DNA of 64,000 bases from Candidatus Yaniella excrementavium (GCA_019115865.1 DXCT01000094.1:50685-114684), one strand, 5' to 3'. Positions 37,593 to 46,189 are shown, counted from the first letter of the stretch. Program-made: numbers and translations. The notes: generated from the letters alone by a model not told the origin.

Positions 37593-39671
37593 ATGGCTGA
37601 TCACCATACTCATCATCCCCATGGAGCACCGACCGCCGATGAACATCAGCGTGAAGGGCACGATCAGCATGACCACAGCGGGCATCATGACCACGGTGAT
37701 CATGTAGCTCAATTCCGTCGACTGTTCTGGATTAACCTCATCATTGCTATCCCGGTAGTGGCGTTCTCACCGATGTTCGCCAGTCTGCTTGGCTATACGG
37801 TTCCAGGTTGGTCACTGTGGATTTCACCGCTGCTAGGTACTGTCATGTATGCATGGGGCGGCTGGCCGTTCCTAACCGGTGCAAAAGATGAGATCAAAGC
37901 CCGCCAACCGGGCATGATGCTGTTGATTAGCCTGGGCATCACCGTAGCCTTCTTCGCCTCATGGGCGGCAACGCTTGGCATCATCGATCAGGAACTTGAA
38001 TTCTGGTGGGAACTGGCCCTGCTGGTGGTGATCTTGCTGTTGGGGCATTGGATCGAAATGCGTTCCCTGGAGCAGACTACCTCTGCTCTCGACTCACTTG
38101 CAGCCTTGCTTCCTGATGAAGCAGAGCGCGTTGAAGGGCAAGACATCGTTACGGTTGACCCAGCCGCGTTACAGGTTGGCGATGTTGTGGTGGTTCGTCC
38201 CGGGGGTAGTGTGCCAGCCGATGGCGAGATTGTTGATGGTCGTGCGGCCATGAATGAATCTATGCTCACCGGCGAGTCACATTCGGTCACCCGGGGCGAA
38301 GGCGAAATCGTGATTGCTGGGACGGTCGCTACCGATTCTGGATTGAGAATACGAATCAATGCGATCGGTGATGACACTACTCTGGCAGGCATCAATCGTC
38401 TGGTTGCTGATGCCCAGGGTTCCTCATCTCGGGCGCAACGGATTGCAGACCGTGCCGCAGCTCTGCTCTTCTGGTTTGCACTGGGTGCTGCTGCCATGAC
38501 CGCCATCGTCTGGTTTGCGATCGGTGAGCCAGATGCCGCGATCGTTCGTATCGTCACCGTGCTAGTCATCGCCTGTCCACACGCACTTGGTCTTGCAATC
38601 CCACTGGTCGTCTCCATCGCCACCGAACGTGCAGCACGCGGGGGAGTGCTCATCAAAGACCGCCTGGCGTTGGAATCCATGCGCCACGTTGACGCGGTGC
38701 TGTTTGACAAAACTGGCACTTTGACCAAAGGCGACCCGGTCGTCAATGCGGTCGAAACCACAGGTGATTTTGACGAAGGCACCGTGCTTGTGCTGGCTGC
38801 AGCGGCAGAAGCAGATAGTGAGCATCCGCTTGCAAAAGCTATTGTTGGCGCGGCTAACCAGCGAGGTCTCAAGGTGCCATCAGCCACAGGATTCGCCTCC
38901 TCACCGGCCGTGGGAGTGACAGCCACGGTCGATGGGCACGAAGTGCGAGTAGGTGGACCCGCACTGCTGGAAGAAACTCAACAGCCTGAAATTCAGGCAG
39001 CAGATAGCTGGCGTACCGAAGGCGCCATCATCTTGCACGTGCTGCGCAACGGCATCATGATCGGTGGGCTGAAACTTGCCGATGAAATTCGTCCTGAGTC
39101 CTACGATGCAGTCAATGCACTGCACCAAATCGGTGCAGAAGTTGTGATGATCACCGGGGATGCAGAAGCAGTGGCTCGTGCCGTTGGAAGCGAACTTGGT
39201 ATTGACCGAATTTTTGCCGGCGTACGTCCGGAAGATAAGTCCGCAAAAGTTTCCCAGCTGCAGGATGAAGGCAAACGTGTGGCTATGGTTGGTGACGGTG
39301 TCAACGACGCCCCGGCTCTTGCCCAAGCAGACGTTGGTATCGCTATCGGTGCAGGTACAGACGTAGCGATCGCTTCGGCAGGGGTGATCCTGGCCAGTTC
39401 GGATCCTCGCTCCGTCATTTCAGTCATCGAACTCTCCCGAGCTGCATACGTAAAGATGAAACAGAACCTGTGGTGGGCTGCTGCATACAACATCTTGGCT
39501 GTTCCGTTAGCCGCGGGTATTTTGGCGCCCATAGGATTTGTGCTGCCGATGTCAGTCGGCGCGATCTTGATGTCGCTGTCCACGATCGTGGTCGCACTCA
39601 ACGCGCAGCTGTTACGCAGGATTGATCTCAATCCGGCAGCCAGCACCCAGGCTGTACTCCAGGATGCATAA
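37593..39671 (+). CDS. copB: Copper-translocating P1B-type ATPase, CopB-like
   Basis: This 692-residue membrane ATPase has a His-rich N-terminus of about 35 residues (HHTHHPHG..., HDQHDHSGHHDHGDH) in place of a CxxC metal domain. The transmembrane metal motif is CPH (328-330). The phosphorylation site is Asp372 in DKTGTLTKG; TGES, the HP of the ATP-binding domain (SEHPLAKA) and GDGVNDAP are all present. CPH with a His-rich N-terminus marks the CopB group, thought to export copper or silver. The ATG at 37593 follows AAAGGAG. No copper-sensing regulator is adjacent; the neighbouring LysR gene more likely serves the next divergent gene. Confidence 0.93.
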   Translation: MADHHTHHPHGAPTADEHQREGHDQHDHSGHHDHGDHVAQFRRLFWINLIIAIPVVAFSPMFASLLGYTVPGWSLWISPLLGTVMYAWGGWPFLTGAKDEIKARQPGMMLLISLGITVAFFASWAATLGIIDQELEFWWELALLVVILLLGHWIEMRSLEQTTSALDSLAALLPDEAERVEGQDIVTVDPAALQVGDVVVVRPGGSVPADGEIVDGRAAMNESMLTGESHSVTRGEGEIVIAGTVATDSGLRIRINAIGDDTTLAGINRLVADAQGSSSRAQRIADRAAALLFWFALGAAAMTAIVWFAIGEPDAAIVRIVTVLVIACPHALGLAIPLVVSIATERAARGGVLIKDRLALESMRHVDAVLFDKTGTLTKGDPVVNAVETTGDFDEGTVLVLAAAAEADSEHPLAKAIVGAANQRGLKVPSATGFASSPAVGVTATVDGHEVRVGGPALLEETQQPEIQAADSWRTEGAIILHVLRNGIMIGGLKLADEIRPESYDAVNALHQIGAEVVMITGDAEAVARAVGSELGIDRIFAGVRPEDKSAKVSQLQDEGKRVAMVGDGVNDAPALAQADVGIAIGAGTDVAIASAGVILASSDPRSVISVIELSRAAYVKMKQNLWWAAAYNILAVPLAAGILAPIGFVLPMSVGAILMSLSTIVVALNAQLLRRIDLNPAASTQAVLQDA

Positions 39672-39681
39672 GGGCGAGGTC

Positions 39682-40620
39682 CTAGAGTTTAGTTGCAACT
39701 AGTCGGATGGCTGGGTTCGTGGCTGCCAATTCGGCCACTGTTTCAAGAATCATGTCGTGCATTGCGCCAGCTGCTCGGCTGAGCTGCACATCTTTGCGAT
39801 GTGCAAGGGCAATCGTTCGGGTTAGTGAAGGCTCGATCAGCCGACGCGACGCTAAACCAGGTCGGTCCAGCAGGACGGTTGCAGGAACCACGGCAATACC
39901 AAGGCCGCGCTCAACGAAACGCAGCACAGCATCCATTTCAGCGCCCTCAAGAACGATATTGGGTGCTAAGTCGTGTGAACGATAAGCGCCCATCGTGGCG
40001 GCGCGAAGGTCGTAGCTTTCCGAAAAGACGATTTGCGGTAGAGCTGCCAGCTCACTCAGTGAAAGCTCTGCCTCGTGGTCTGCGAAATGGGATGATTCGG
40101 CTGAAACGACCACGAGTTCTTCGACGAATAGTGGTGTGTGTTCGAGACTTTCCGCTGAGGCAGGATCATGTTCCGAAGCAACGATCAACGCAAGATCTAA
40201 TGTTCCTCCGACCAGTTCATCTAGCAAATGATGCGATCCAGATTCTTGCAGGTGTAGGTCCACACCCGGGTACTTCTGGTGATACGGCCCGACGACCTCA
40301 GCCACCACAGAAACGCACATGCTCGGTGGCGCTCCGAGCCGGACCCTGCCGCCACGTAAGCCAGCCATTTCTTGCATCTGGAAGCGGATATGTTCAGCAT
40401 CAGCCAGCATGCGAGAAGCTACCGGCAGCAGAGTTTCTCCGGCGGCTGTCAATGTGATGTTGCCCCTAGCGCGGTTAAAAAGTTCGGAGCCAAGTTCGGT
40501 TTCCAAAGAGGAGATATGCCGGCTCAAGGTCGGTTGGGCAACGTGTAATTCCGCTGCTGCGTTGGTGAAATGGCTGGTTTCGGCCACGGCGAGGAAACTG
40601 CGCAGCTGTTCAAGATTCAT
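39682..40620 (-). CDS. LysR-type transcriptional regulator
   Basis: This 312-residue protein has the N-terminal winged helix-turn-helix of LysR regulators (MNLEQLRSFLAVAETSHFTNAAAELHVAQPTLSRHISSLE) and a periplasmic-binding-protein-like effector domain (about 90-300). It is transcribed divergently from a fumarate-reductase-like flavoprotein gene. A T-N11-A palindrome in the 76-base gap is a likely binding site. By the usual LysR logic it would control that gene and itself. The effector is unknown. Confidence 0.93.
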   Translation of the reverse strand: MNLEQLRSFLAVAETSHFTNAAAELHVAQPTLSRHISSLETELGSELFNRARGNITLTAAGETLLPVASRMLADAEHIRFQMQEMAGLRGGRVRLGAPPSMCVSVVAEVVGPYHQKYPGVDLHLQESGSHHLLDELVGGTLDLALIVASEHDPASAESLEHTPLFVEELVVVSAESSHFADHEAELSLSELAALPQIVFSESYDLRAATMGAYRSHDLAPNIVLEGAEMDAVLRFVERGLGIAVVPATVLLDRPGLASRRLIEPSLTRTIALAHRKDVQLSRAAGAMHDMILETVAELAATNPAIRLVATKL

Positions 40621-40623
40621 AGC

Positions 40624-40640
40624 AATAGCATATATGCATT
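40624..40640. promoter_or_regulatory. LysR-type binding site (T-N11-A)
   Basis: AAT-N11-ATT surrounds a perfect ten-base palindrome, GCATATATGC (40628-40637). It lies four bases before the lysR start in the lysR/flavoprotein intergenic region, the classical place for an autoregulatory LysR box. Confidence 0.6.
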
Positions 40641-40696
40641 GAAACGAGCCAGATAATTCATTGGACTGATCGTGTGGGTGTTCTTACCGTGGGAGC

Positions 40697-42436
40697 ATGT
40701 TGAAGAACAAAACCCAAGAACAGCAAATTTCCACCAGTGTCTTAGTGATCGGGACCGGAGGGTCAGGCCTGCGTGCCGCAATCGAACTCGCCGAACTCGG
40801 TGTCGATGTTCTAGCGGTCGGTAAGCGCCCACGTCACGATGCGCACACCGCATTGGCTGCAGGCGGCATCAACGCGGCACTGGGAACCATGGATGAAGAG
40901 GACTCCTGGCAGCAGCACGCAGCCGATACGATCAAAGAGAGCTACCATTTAGCGGACCCACAGACAGTGGAGATCGTAGCCAAAGGTGCAGAACAAGGCA
41001 TCGCAGATCTGGAACGCTACGGCATGGGCTTTGCACGCGAAGAAGACGGTCGAATATCGCAGCGATTCTTCGGCGCCCATAGCTTCAGGCGTACCGCATT
41101 TGCAGGCGACTACACAGGCCTGGAAATCCAGCGCAGCCTGGTCAAACGCAGTGAGCAACTGGATATCGCCATCCATGACACCATCTACGTTACCGATATC
41201 CTCACTTCAGGTAATACAGTATTCGGAGCTTACGGTTTTGATGTCAACGAAGGTAAGCGATACCTCATCCACGCCGACGCTGTCATTCTGGCAGCGGGAG
41301 GACACAACCGCATTTGGCGTCGTACCTCCTCTCGACGCGATGAGAATACGGGCGACTCATTTCGCTTAGCTGTCGAAGCAGGCGCTCGGCTCCGCGATCC
41401 AGAACTCGTCCAGTTCCACCCATCCGGAATCATCGAACCAGAAAATGCGGCGGGCACACTCATCTCAGAAGCAGCCCGCGGCGAGGGTGGCATTCTGCGC
41501 AATGCCCTGGGGGAACGGTTCATGGAACGCTACGACCCAGAGCGAATGGAACTGTCGACTCGTGACCGGGTAGCGCTCGCAGCCTATACCGAGATTCAAG
41601 AAGGCCGGGGCACCGAAAATGGCGGTGTCTGGCTCGATCTATCCCACCTACCAAGAGAACTGATCCTGGAACGGCTGCCGCGTGTGTACCAAACCATGAT
41701 GGAAGTCCAGATGCTGGATGTGACGCGCCAGCCTATCGAGATCGCACCGACCGCACACTATTCAATGGGCGGCGTCTGGGTGCGACCCGAAGACCATTCC
41801 ACAGATGTCTCTGGTCTATATGCCATAGGGGAAGCCTCCAGTGGACTGCACGGTGCGAATCGTTTGGGCGGTAACTCGCTGATCGAACTGCTGGTATTTG
41901 GGCGCATCGTCGGCCAGGCCGCTGCAAAATATTCAACTCATCTCGCGGCACAAACCCGGTCGGCCCAAGCTGTGGCGAAAGCACGTGGGGAAGTTGACCG
42001 TCTGCTTGCCGCCAACGGCACAGAAAATGTTCGTGCGCTGCAGCGTGCAATACGCGACATGATGACCCAATGCGCCGGTGTAGTCCGAACGGAAGAGGGG
42101 CTCATCGCTGGTCTACAACAGCTCGCTGATATTGAAACTCGCATGGCAAACATCGGGATTCACCCTGACATCGCTGGATTCCAGGACCTCGCGCACGCGT
42201 ATGATCTCAAGTCCTCGGTACTGTCGGCGCGTGCCACTCTGGAAGCAGCACTAGAGCGCCGAGAGACGCGCGGCTGCCACAACCGCAGCGATTATCCGCA
42301 GATGCACCCGGACCTGCAGGTTAACCTGGTGTGGTCACCAACTGAAGGCATCACCCGAGAAGAAAACGCACCGGTACCAGAAGACATTAGTGCCCTGATC
42401 CGGGAAGTGAGCGCCGAAGGCAAGCTCGTCGAATAA
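40697..42436 (+). CDS. FAD-dependent fumarate reductase/succinate dehydrogenase-like flavoprotein
   Basis: This 579-residue flavoprotein has an N-terminal FAD motif (VLVIGTGGSGLRAAIELAELG) and the HTALAAGGINAALG segment, whose histidine corresponds to the covalent FAD site of SdhA/FrdA. Catalytic-region motifs are VQFHPSG and SEAARGEGGILRN, followed by HYSMGGVWV and ASSGLHGANRLGGNSL. The family also includes L-aspartate oxidase. It stands alone, with no iron-sulfur or membrane subunit genes, so the electron partner and substrate are unknown. It is divergent from a LysR gene that probably regulates it. Confidence 0.88.
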   Translation: MLKNKTQEQQISTSVLVIGTGGSGLRAAIELAELGVDVLAVGKRPRHDAHTALAAGGINAALGTMDEEDSWQQHAADTIKESYHLADPQTVEIVAKGAEQGIADLERYGMGFAREEDGRISQRFFGAHSFRRTAFAGDYTGLEIQRSLVKRSEQLDIAIHDTIYVTDILTSGNTVFGAYGFDVNEGKRYLIHADAVILAAGGHNRIWRRTSSRRDENTGDSFRLAVEAGARLRDPELVQFHPSGIIEPENAAGTLISEAARGEGGILRNALGERFMERYDPERMELSTRDRVALAAYTEIQEGRGTENGGVWLDLSHLPRELILERLPRVYQTMMEVQMLDVTRQPIEIAPTAHYSMGGVWVRPEDHSTDVSGLYAIGEASSGLHGANRLGGNSLIELLVFGRIVGQAAAKYSTHLAAQTRSAQAVAKARGEVDRLLAANGTENVRALQRAIRDMMTQCAGVVRTEEGLIAGLQQLADIETRMANIGIHPDIAGFQDLAHAYDLKSSVLSARATLEAALERRETRGCHNRSDYPQMHPDLQVNLVWSPTEGITREENAPVPEDISALIREVSAEGKLVE

Positions 42437-42450
42437 ACCACCCAAACTGA

Positions 42451-42481
42451 CCGGTGGTGCGCTACCAAAGTAGACCACCGG
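42451..42481 (+). terminator. Hairpin after flavoprotein gene, likely terminator
   Basis: CCGGTGGT pairs with ACCACCGG, and an inner CTAC/GTAG pairing closes on a four-base loop, with a three-base bulge on the left arm. It lies 14 bases after the stop. There is no long T run. Confidence 0.55.
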
Positions 42482-42560
42482 ACAGCCGGTATTCTGCTGT
42501 CAATTTCAAAAACAGGCATACGTGGACTCGAGGCAATTTCGACAAGGTAGAGTAGCAGCC

Positions 42561-43646
42561 GTGTCTTTATCAATAGGTTTTGTCGGACTGCCCAACGTAG
42601 GCAAGTCAACGCTCTTTAACGCCCTTACCCGCCAGACGGTTCTCGCCGCGAACTACCCGTTCGCGACCATCGACCCCAACGTTGGAATAGTCGATCTCAA
42701 AGACCAACGCCTGGACCAGCTCGCAGGGATCTTTGGCTCTCAAAAAATCTTGCCAGCGACCGTATCGTTCGTTGACATCGCCGGCATTGTCAAAGGTGCT
42801 TCCGAAGGTGAAGGCCTCGGAAACCAGTTCCTGGCAAATATTCGTGAGTCCTCGGCTATTGCCCAGGTCGTCCGCGTTTTCGAAGATTCCGACGTCATCC
42901 ACGTCGACGGCGAAATCGACCCGGCTTCGGATATGGAAACTATCAACACCGAGCTGATCCTTGCCGACATGCAGACCTTAGAACGTGCTATCCCGCGCGT
43001 TGAAAAAGAGGTCAAGGGCAAGAAAGCCGACAAAGCCGTTCTGGATGCCATGATCGCAGCCCAGGCTGTTCTGGAACGCGGCGACACCATCTTCTCTTCC
43101 ATCGATTCCGACAAACTGGAGATGGAACATCTGCAAGAATTGAACTTGTTGACCGCTAAGCCGTTCATCTACGTCTTCAACTCTGACGACGACATCCTGT
43201 CGGACGAAGCTAAACAGCAAGAGCTTGCTGATCTCGTCGCGCCTGCACGTGCAGTCTTCCTCGACGCCCAGTTCGAATCCGAACTCGTCGAAATGTCAGA
43301 GGAAGAAGCCCAAGAAATGCTCGAGATGGCCGGCCGTGAAGAATCCGGTATGGACCAGCTCGCCCGCGTTGGCTTTGAAACTCTCGGCCTGCAGACCTAC
43401 CTGACTGCAGGTCCAAAAGAAGCACGCGCGTGGACCATCAATAAGGGTGATACTGCTCCGGAAGCGGCCGGTGTTATTCACACGGACTTCCAACGTGGCT
43501 TCATCCGTGCCGAGATCGTGTCGTTCGCGGACTTGCTCGATGCTGGTTCAATGGCAGAAGCCAAAGCAAAAGGTAAAGTTCGTCTGGAAGGTAAGGATTA
43601 CCTGATGCAAGATGGCGACGTCGTCGAATTTCGATTTAACGTTTAA
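42561..43646 (+). CDS. ychF: Redox-regulated ATPase YchF (Obg-like)
   Basis: This 361-residue P-loop protein of the Obg-related family binds ATP preferentially and associates with ribosomes. G1 is GLPNVGKSTLFNAL, the switch region is NYPFATIDPNVG, G3 is DIAGIVKGASEGEGLGNQFL, and the altered G4 (NSDD-type, FNSDDD here) accounts for the ATP preference. The C-terminal TGS domain ends in AKAKGKVRLEGKDYLMQDGDVVEFRFNV. GTG 42561 gives the standard MSLSIGFVGLP start. It converges with a regulator gene, overlapping by four bases. Confidence 0.96.
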   Translation: MSLSIGFVGLPNVGKSTLFNALTRQTVLAANYPFATIDPNVGIVDLKDQRLDQLAGIFGSQKILPATVSFVDIAGIVKGASEGEGLGNQFLANIRESSAIAQVVRVFEDSDVIHVDGEIDPASDMETINTELILADMQTLERAIPRVEKEVKGKKADKAVLDAMIAAQAVLERGDTIFSSIDSDKLEMEHLQELNLLTAKPFIYVFNSDDDILSDEAKQQELADLVAPARAVFLDAQFESELVEMSEEEAQEMLEMAGREESGMDQLARVGFETLGLQTYLTAGPKEARAWTINKGDTAPEAAGVIHTDFQRGFIRAEIVSFADLLDAGSMAEAKAKGKVRLEGKDYLMQDGDVVEFRFNV

Positions 43647-43945
43647 TCGCTCATGCCGCCCGTCATTATCTCCTGAACTTTCTGCACGTATTCGGAGAAG
43701 GCTACACGACCCAGTGGAGTGAGTGAGGCCCACATACGCGGACGACGGCTAGATTTCGCCACCTTGGACTCCAGCTTGACGTAGCCAGAGTCAACTAGCA
43801 CCTTGAGCTGCTTACTCGCGACGGAATCTGATACGCCCAGCTCATCGCGAATCACCCCGAACTCGACTGTACTGGTGGATGAAAGCATCGAGCAGATCGC
43901 AAGTCGCTTCGGAGCGTGGATCGTTTCGTCTATATCGAAATTCAT
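43643..43945 (-). CDS. Winged-helix transcriptional regulator (HTH_34 / MarR-like)
   Basis: This 100-residue single-domain winged helix has its recognition helix in LGVSDSVASKQLKVLVDSGYVKLE and a wing with KSSRRPRMWASLTPLG. It resembles small regulators that sense a partner membrane protein or ligand. Its start overlaps the stop of the upstream membrane protein gene by four bases (ATGA), so the two form an operon. Two perfect operators at the operon promoter are probably its binding sites. Confidence 0.88.
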   Translation of the reverse strand: MNFDIDETIHAPKRLAICSMLSSTSTVEFGVIRDELGVSDSVASKQLKVLVDSGYVKLESKVAKSSRRPRMWASLTPLGRVAFSEYVQKVQEIMTGGMSD

Positions 43946-44403
43946 TTAGAGACCGACTGCTTTCGACCTGCTTCTACGATCTCACGGTCGATCCGTGATC
44001 CAGTGAACGTCGTTGTGGCGGCGCTGACCGTTGCTGCGAGGAATATGACTAGCGGGGTGTCAATGTTGTGCGCCCAAACGGCGACGAGAGCACACGTTGT
44101 TCCGACGGTGAAGAGCAAGACTGCATAGATAGTGGCGCGCGAAGAGGGGTAGGTTGGCGGCATGGTCACACCGCGCTTCCGGGTGAGCGTGGCGGCCCAA
44201 AAGGCGGTGATAACTACCACTATCAGGCCAGTGTATACAGACCATTGCAGCCCCGCCGCCATTGCTGCGATCGGTGTAGCCCAAAGTAGACCTAAACAGG
44301 CGTACGCAACGAAAGTGCTATGCAGACGTTGACCCATACGACTTTGGTACCTGGAGATAAGATCGAGTCGGTGGGCGGCTGATGAAGGGTTGAATCTTTC
44401 CAT
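43942..44403 (-). CDS. Small four-helix membrane protein paired with regulator
   Basis: This 153-residue membrane protein has four predicted helices (about 26-46, 50-66, 84-102 and 107-125) and charged ends. I do not recognise a family. ATG 44403 is chosen over an in-frame ATG at 44430 because the predicted transcription start coincides with it. The next gene is a winged-helix regulator overlapping by four bases. Pairs of this kind often form self-controlled sensing modules, but no signal is indicated. Confidence 0.65.
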   Translation of the reverse strand: MERFNPSSAAHRLDLISRYQSRMGQRLHSTFVAYACLGLLWATPIAAMAAGLQWSVYTGLIVVVITAFWAATLTRKRGVTMPPTYPSSRATIYAVLLFTVGTTCALVAVWAHNIDTPLVIFLAATVSAATTTFTGSRIDREIVEAGRKQSVSK

Positions 44404-44412
44404 GTTGGAAAG
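44396..44412. promoter_or_regulatory. Perfect 7-3-7 operator 1 at membrane-regulator operon
   Basis: CTTTCCA, three bases, TGGAAAG. It covers the downstream edge of the -10 box and the start codon at 44403. It is identical in its arms to operator 2. Confidence 0.75.
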
Positions 44413-44438
44413 ATAGCACAGTCTTTCCATTATGGAAA
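44410..44438 (-). promoter_or_regulatory. Predicted promoter giving a leaderless transcript
   Basis: On the minus strand, TTTCCA (44438-44433) and TATCTT (44415-44410) are 17 bases apart. Seven bases after the -10 box lies the A of the ATG at 44403, so the message would lack a 5' leader, which is common in actinobacteria. Both boxes are 4 of 6 matches. Confidence 0.5.
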
Positions 44439-44439
44439 G
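44423..44439. promoter_or_regulatory. Perfect 7-3-7 operator 2 at membrane-regulator operon
   Basis: CTTTCCA, three bases, TGGAAAG. It covers the predicted -35 box. Its centre is 27 bases from that of operator 1, about two and a half helical turns. Confidence 0.75.
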
Positions 44440-44601
44440 TTCCAAACATTAGGCTGCTGGTACAGGCCGCGTTGGGTTGGTTGCGTGTGAAGTTGGTTGA
44501 AATTTCCGCTTGACCGTGTGTCCGTAGTGAGCATTGCGTTGTTGGACTCCAGGCTCAAGGCATAACGTAAGTCTTGTTCGGAATGCGGTCGAATTCCGGT
44601 T

Positions 44602-44616
44602 TAACGTATAGCGTTA
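44602..44616. promoter_or_regulatory. Inverted repeat upstream of higBA, likely HigA operator
   Basis: TAACG, five bases, CGTTA is a perfect dyad 36 bases before the higB start. Toxin-antitoxin operons are usually repressed by their antitoxin at such dyads. A further TAACG-like half-site lies near 44572. Confidence 0.55.
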
Positions 44617-44651
44617 TTGACGCGTTGCGTTAAGTGCGACATGCTGGTGAA

Positions 44652-44947
44652 GTGATCAGGTCCTTCGCCGACAAGGCGACCGAGCGGCTGTGGCACCGAG
44701 AAAAGGTGCCCTCGATCGATCCCCGTGTCCAGAAGGCAGCTATTCGAAGGCAGCTATTCGAAAGCTGGCGCAGATCAACGCGGCTCGATTTCTCGACTCG
44801 CTCCGTGTGCCGCCCGGCAACCGGTTAGAATCGTTGAAGGGCAACCGTGTGGGGCAGCACAGCATTCGTGTCAACGATAAATGGCGAATCTGTTTCACTT
44901 GGGCAGAAGGAGGTGCCGAAGATGTCGAACTCGTCGACTACCACTGA
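44652..44947 (+). pseudogene. higB: HigB-type toxin, frameshifted by 14-bp tandem duplication
   Basis: Two frames together encode a full RelE/HigB-family mRNA-interferase toxin. The first (from GTG 44652) reads VIRSFADKATERLWHREK and then VPSIDPRVQKAAIR. The second continues KLAQINAARFLDSLRVPPG to RVNDKWRICFTWAEGG and ends ELVDYH. Between them the bases AAGGCAGCTATTCG occur twice in tandem (44733-44746 and 44747-44760). Removing one copy restores a single reading frame of about 94 codons. The toxin is therefore disrupted while its antitoxin gene, which overlaps the end, is intact. Slippage could in principle restore it. Confidence 0.88.
44733..44760 (+). repeat. 14-bp exact tandem duplication inside higB
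   Basis: Two adjacent exact copies of a 14-base unit, 44733-44746 and 44747-44760, with two further matching bases after the second copy. Fourteen is not a multiple of three, so the duplication shifts the reading frame. Confidence 0.95.
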
Positions 44948-45236
44948 GAAGTGGGATCCCGTTCACCCTGGTGAGGTTCTTATGGAGGACTTCATCGCAG
45001 GTTTCGGAATCACGCAGAACAAGCTGGCTGTATCCATCGGCGTGCCGCCGCGCCGCATCAATGAAATCGTTCACGGCAAGCGTGCGATTACTGCTGACAC
45101 GGCGCTGCGCCTTGGCCGCTATTTCGGGATCGATCCGCAGTTCTGGCTTAATCTGCAGGCGCAATATGAGTTGGAGCTCGCCCGGAACCGAGTGTCTGAA
45201 CAAATCGCGGCAATCAAGCCGCTCCAAGCCGCGTAA
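44922..45236 (+). CDS. higA: HigA-family antitoxin
   Basis: This 104-residue helix-turn-helix antitoxin has VHPGEVLMEDFIAGFGITQNKLAVSIGVPPRRINEIVHGKRAITADTALRLGRYFG, the characteristic HigA/VapI core. It neutralises HigB by binding and represses the operon. ATG 44922 has a strong AAGGAGG ribosome-binding site inside the end of higB and overlaps higB by 26 bases, the usual higB-higA arrangement. The protein looks complete. Its partner toxin is frameshifted, so it may be an orphan antitoxin here. Confidence 0.93.
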   Translation: MSNSSTTTEKWDPVHPGEVLMEDFIAGFGITQNKLAVSIGVPPRRINEIVHGKRAITADTALRLGRYFGIDPQFWLNLQAQYELELARNRVSEQIAAIKPLQAA

Positions 45237-45279
45237 CGGTCGGGCTGAACGCGTCGCTTTGCTGGCGACCAGTGGCATG

Positions 45280-45378
45280 TTGGTACTCATCGAGGGGTTC
45301 GGGATCACGCAGGCCAGGCTCGCCGCAGCGATCGGGATGCCGCCAGGTCGGATCAATGAGATCGCGCATAGAACGTAG
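45280..45378 (+). pseudogene. Fragment of a second HigA-like antitoxin
   Basis: About 30 codons read VLIEGFGITQARLAAAIGMP followed by PGRINEIAHRT and a stop. This parallels the helix-turn-helix of the upstream HigA (VLMEDFIAGFGITQNKLAVSIGVP then PRRINEIVHG) but lacks both ends and a ribosome-binding site. It lies 44 bases after higA. It is probably a remnant of a duplicated or second higBA locus. Confidence 0.75.
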
Positions 45379-45421
45379 TCGTATGTAAGATCGCCGATGC
45401 TAAGGGGCGCGCGAGCTTTGG

Positions 45422-46189
45422 TTAGAACAACGGCCACGGGACCGCAGGCATATCACCGCGCGGTGCGGGGAACTGCCCGGTTTCGCGTAACCCGGTACAA
45501 CGAGCAGCCAGAGCAGAAATTTCATCGCCACTGACGAGTTTGACTAAGTCTTGACCAAGCTCCCCGGATAACGCATCGCTGAGCAGGTCGATGCTGTGTA
45601 ATTCTTCGTCGGCTAGTGGTTCATCAATCCAACCCCAGAGCACGGTGCGGAGCTTATGTTCAACATGAAAACTCAGCCCGTGATCCACTCCGTACCGATG
45701 CTCGCCGGGCATGGGGAGGATATGATCGCCCTTCCGGTCGGCGTTGTTAATCAGCGCGTCAAATATAGCCATACGGCGTAATGCTGCAGTGTCTTCGTGC
45801 AACAACGTGACGTCTTCACCGTCGCCGTCTTGGCCGTGCAGAACTGCTTTCCAACCGGTGGAGGGCACCTGCTGCGTCGGCAGCAGTTCTACTGGATGTT
45901 GTGTGGGATCTGCCTCTTGCCACAGCTGCACCATCCCTTGACCAAAGCGGCCATCTCGCAGCCATGTCTGTGGGACTAGACTCCAGCCCAGGGCTTCAGA
46001 TACCAGATAGGCGGCTACCTCCCGGTGGGCCAACGTTCCGTGCGGGAAATCCCACAGAGGTTTCTCACCGGCGATCGGTTTATAGACGACGCTTATATCT
46101 CCGATGCTCCCAAAGAATGTTGCATTGGAGGCCGTGGTGATACGACCGGTGAGTTCCAGCTCTGCGGTGAGCAGTTCTGAGGCCGACAT
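45422..46189 (-). CDS. SCO1664 family protein
   Basis: This 255-residue protein is of the actinobacterial SCO1664 family, distantly kinase-like. Typical segments are SVVYKPIAGEKPLWDFPHGTLAHREVAAYLVSEALGW, then VPQTWLRDGRFGQGMVQLW, LINNADRKGDHIL and YGVDHGLSFH, which place the Asn, Asp and His residues of a phosphotransferase-like active site. Function is unproven. Its start overlaps the stop of the DUF3090 gene by one base. It is the third gene of a conserved trio. Confidence 0.9.
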   Translation of the reverse strand: MSASELLTAELELTGRITTASNATFFGSIGDISVVYKPIAGEKPLWDFPHGTLAHREVAAYLVSEALGWSLVPQTWLRDGRFGQGMVQLWQEADPTQHPVELLPTQQVPSTGWKAVLHGQDGDGEDVTLLHEDTAALRRMAIFDALINNADRKGDHILPMPGEHRYGVDHGLSFHVEHKLRTVLWGWIDEPLADEELHSIDLLSDALSGELGQDLVKLVSGDEISALAARCTGLRETGQFPAPRGDMPAVPWPLF

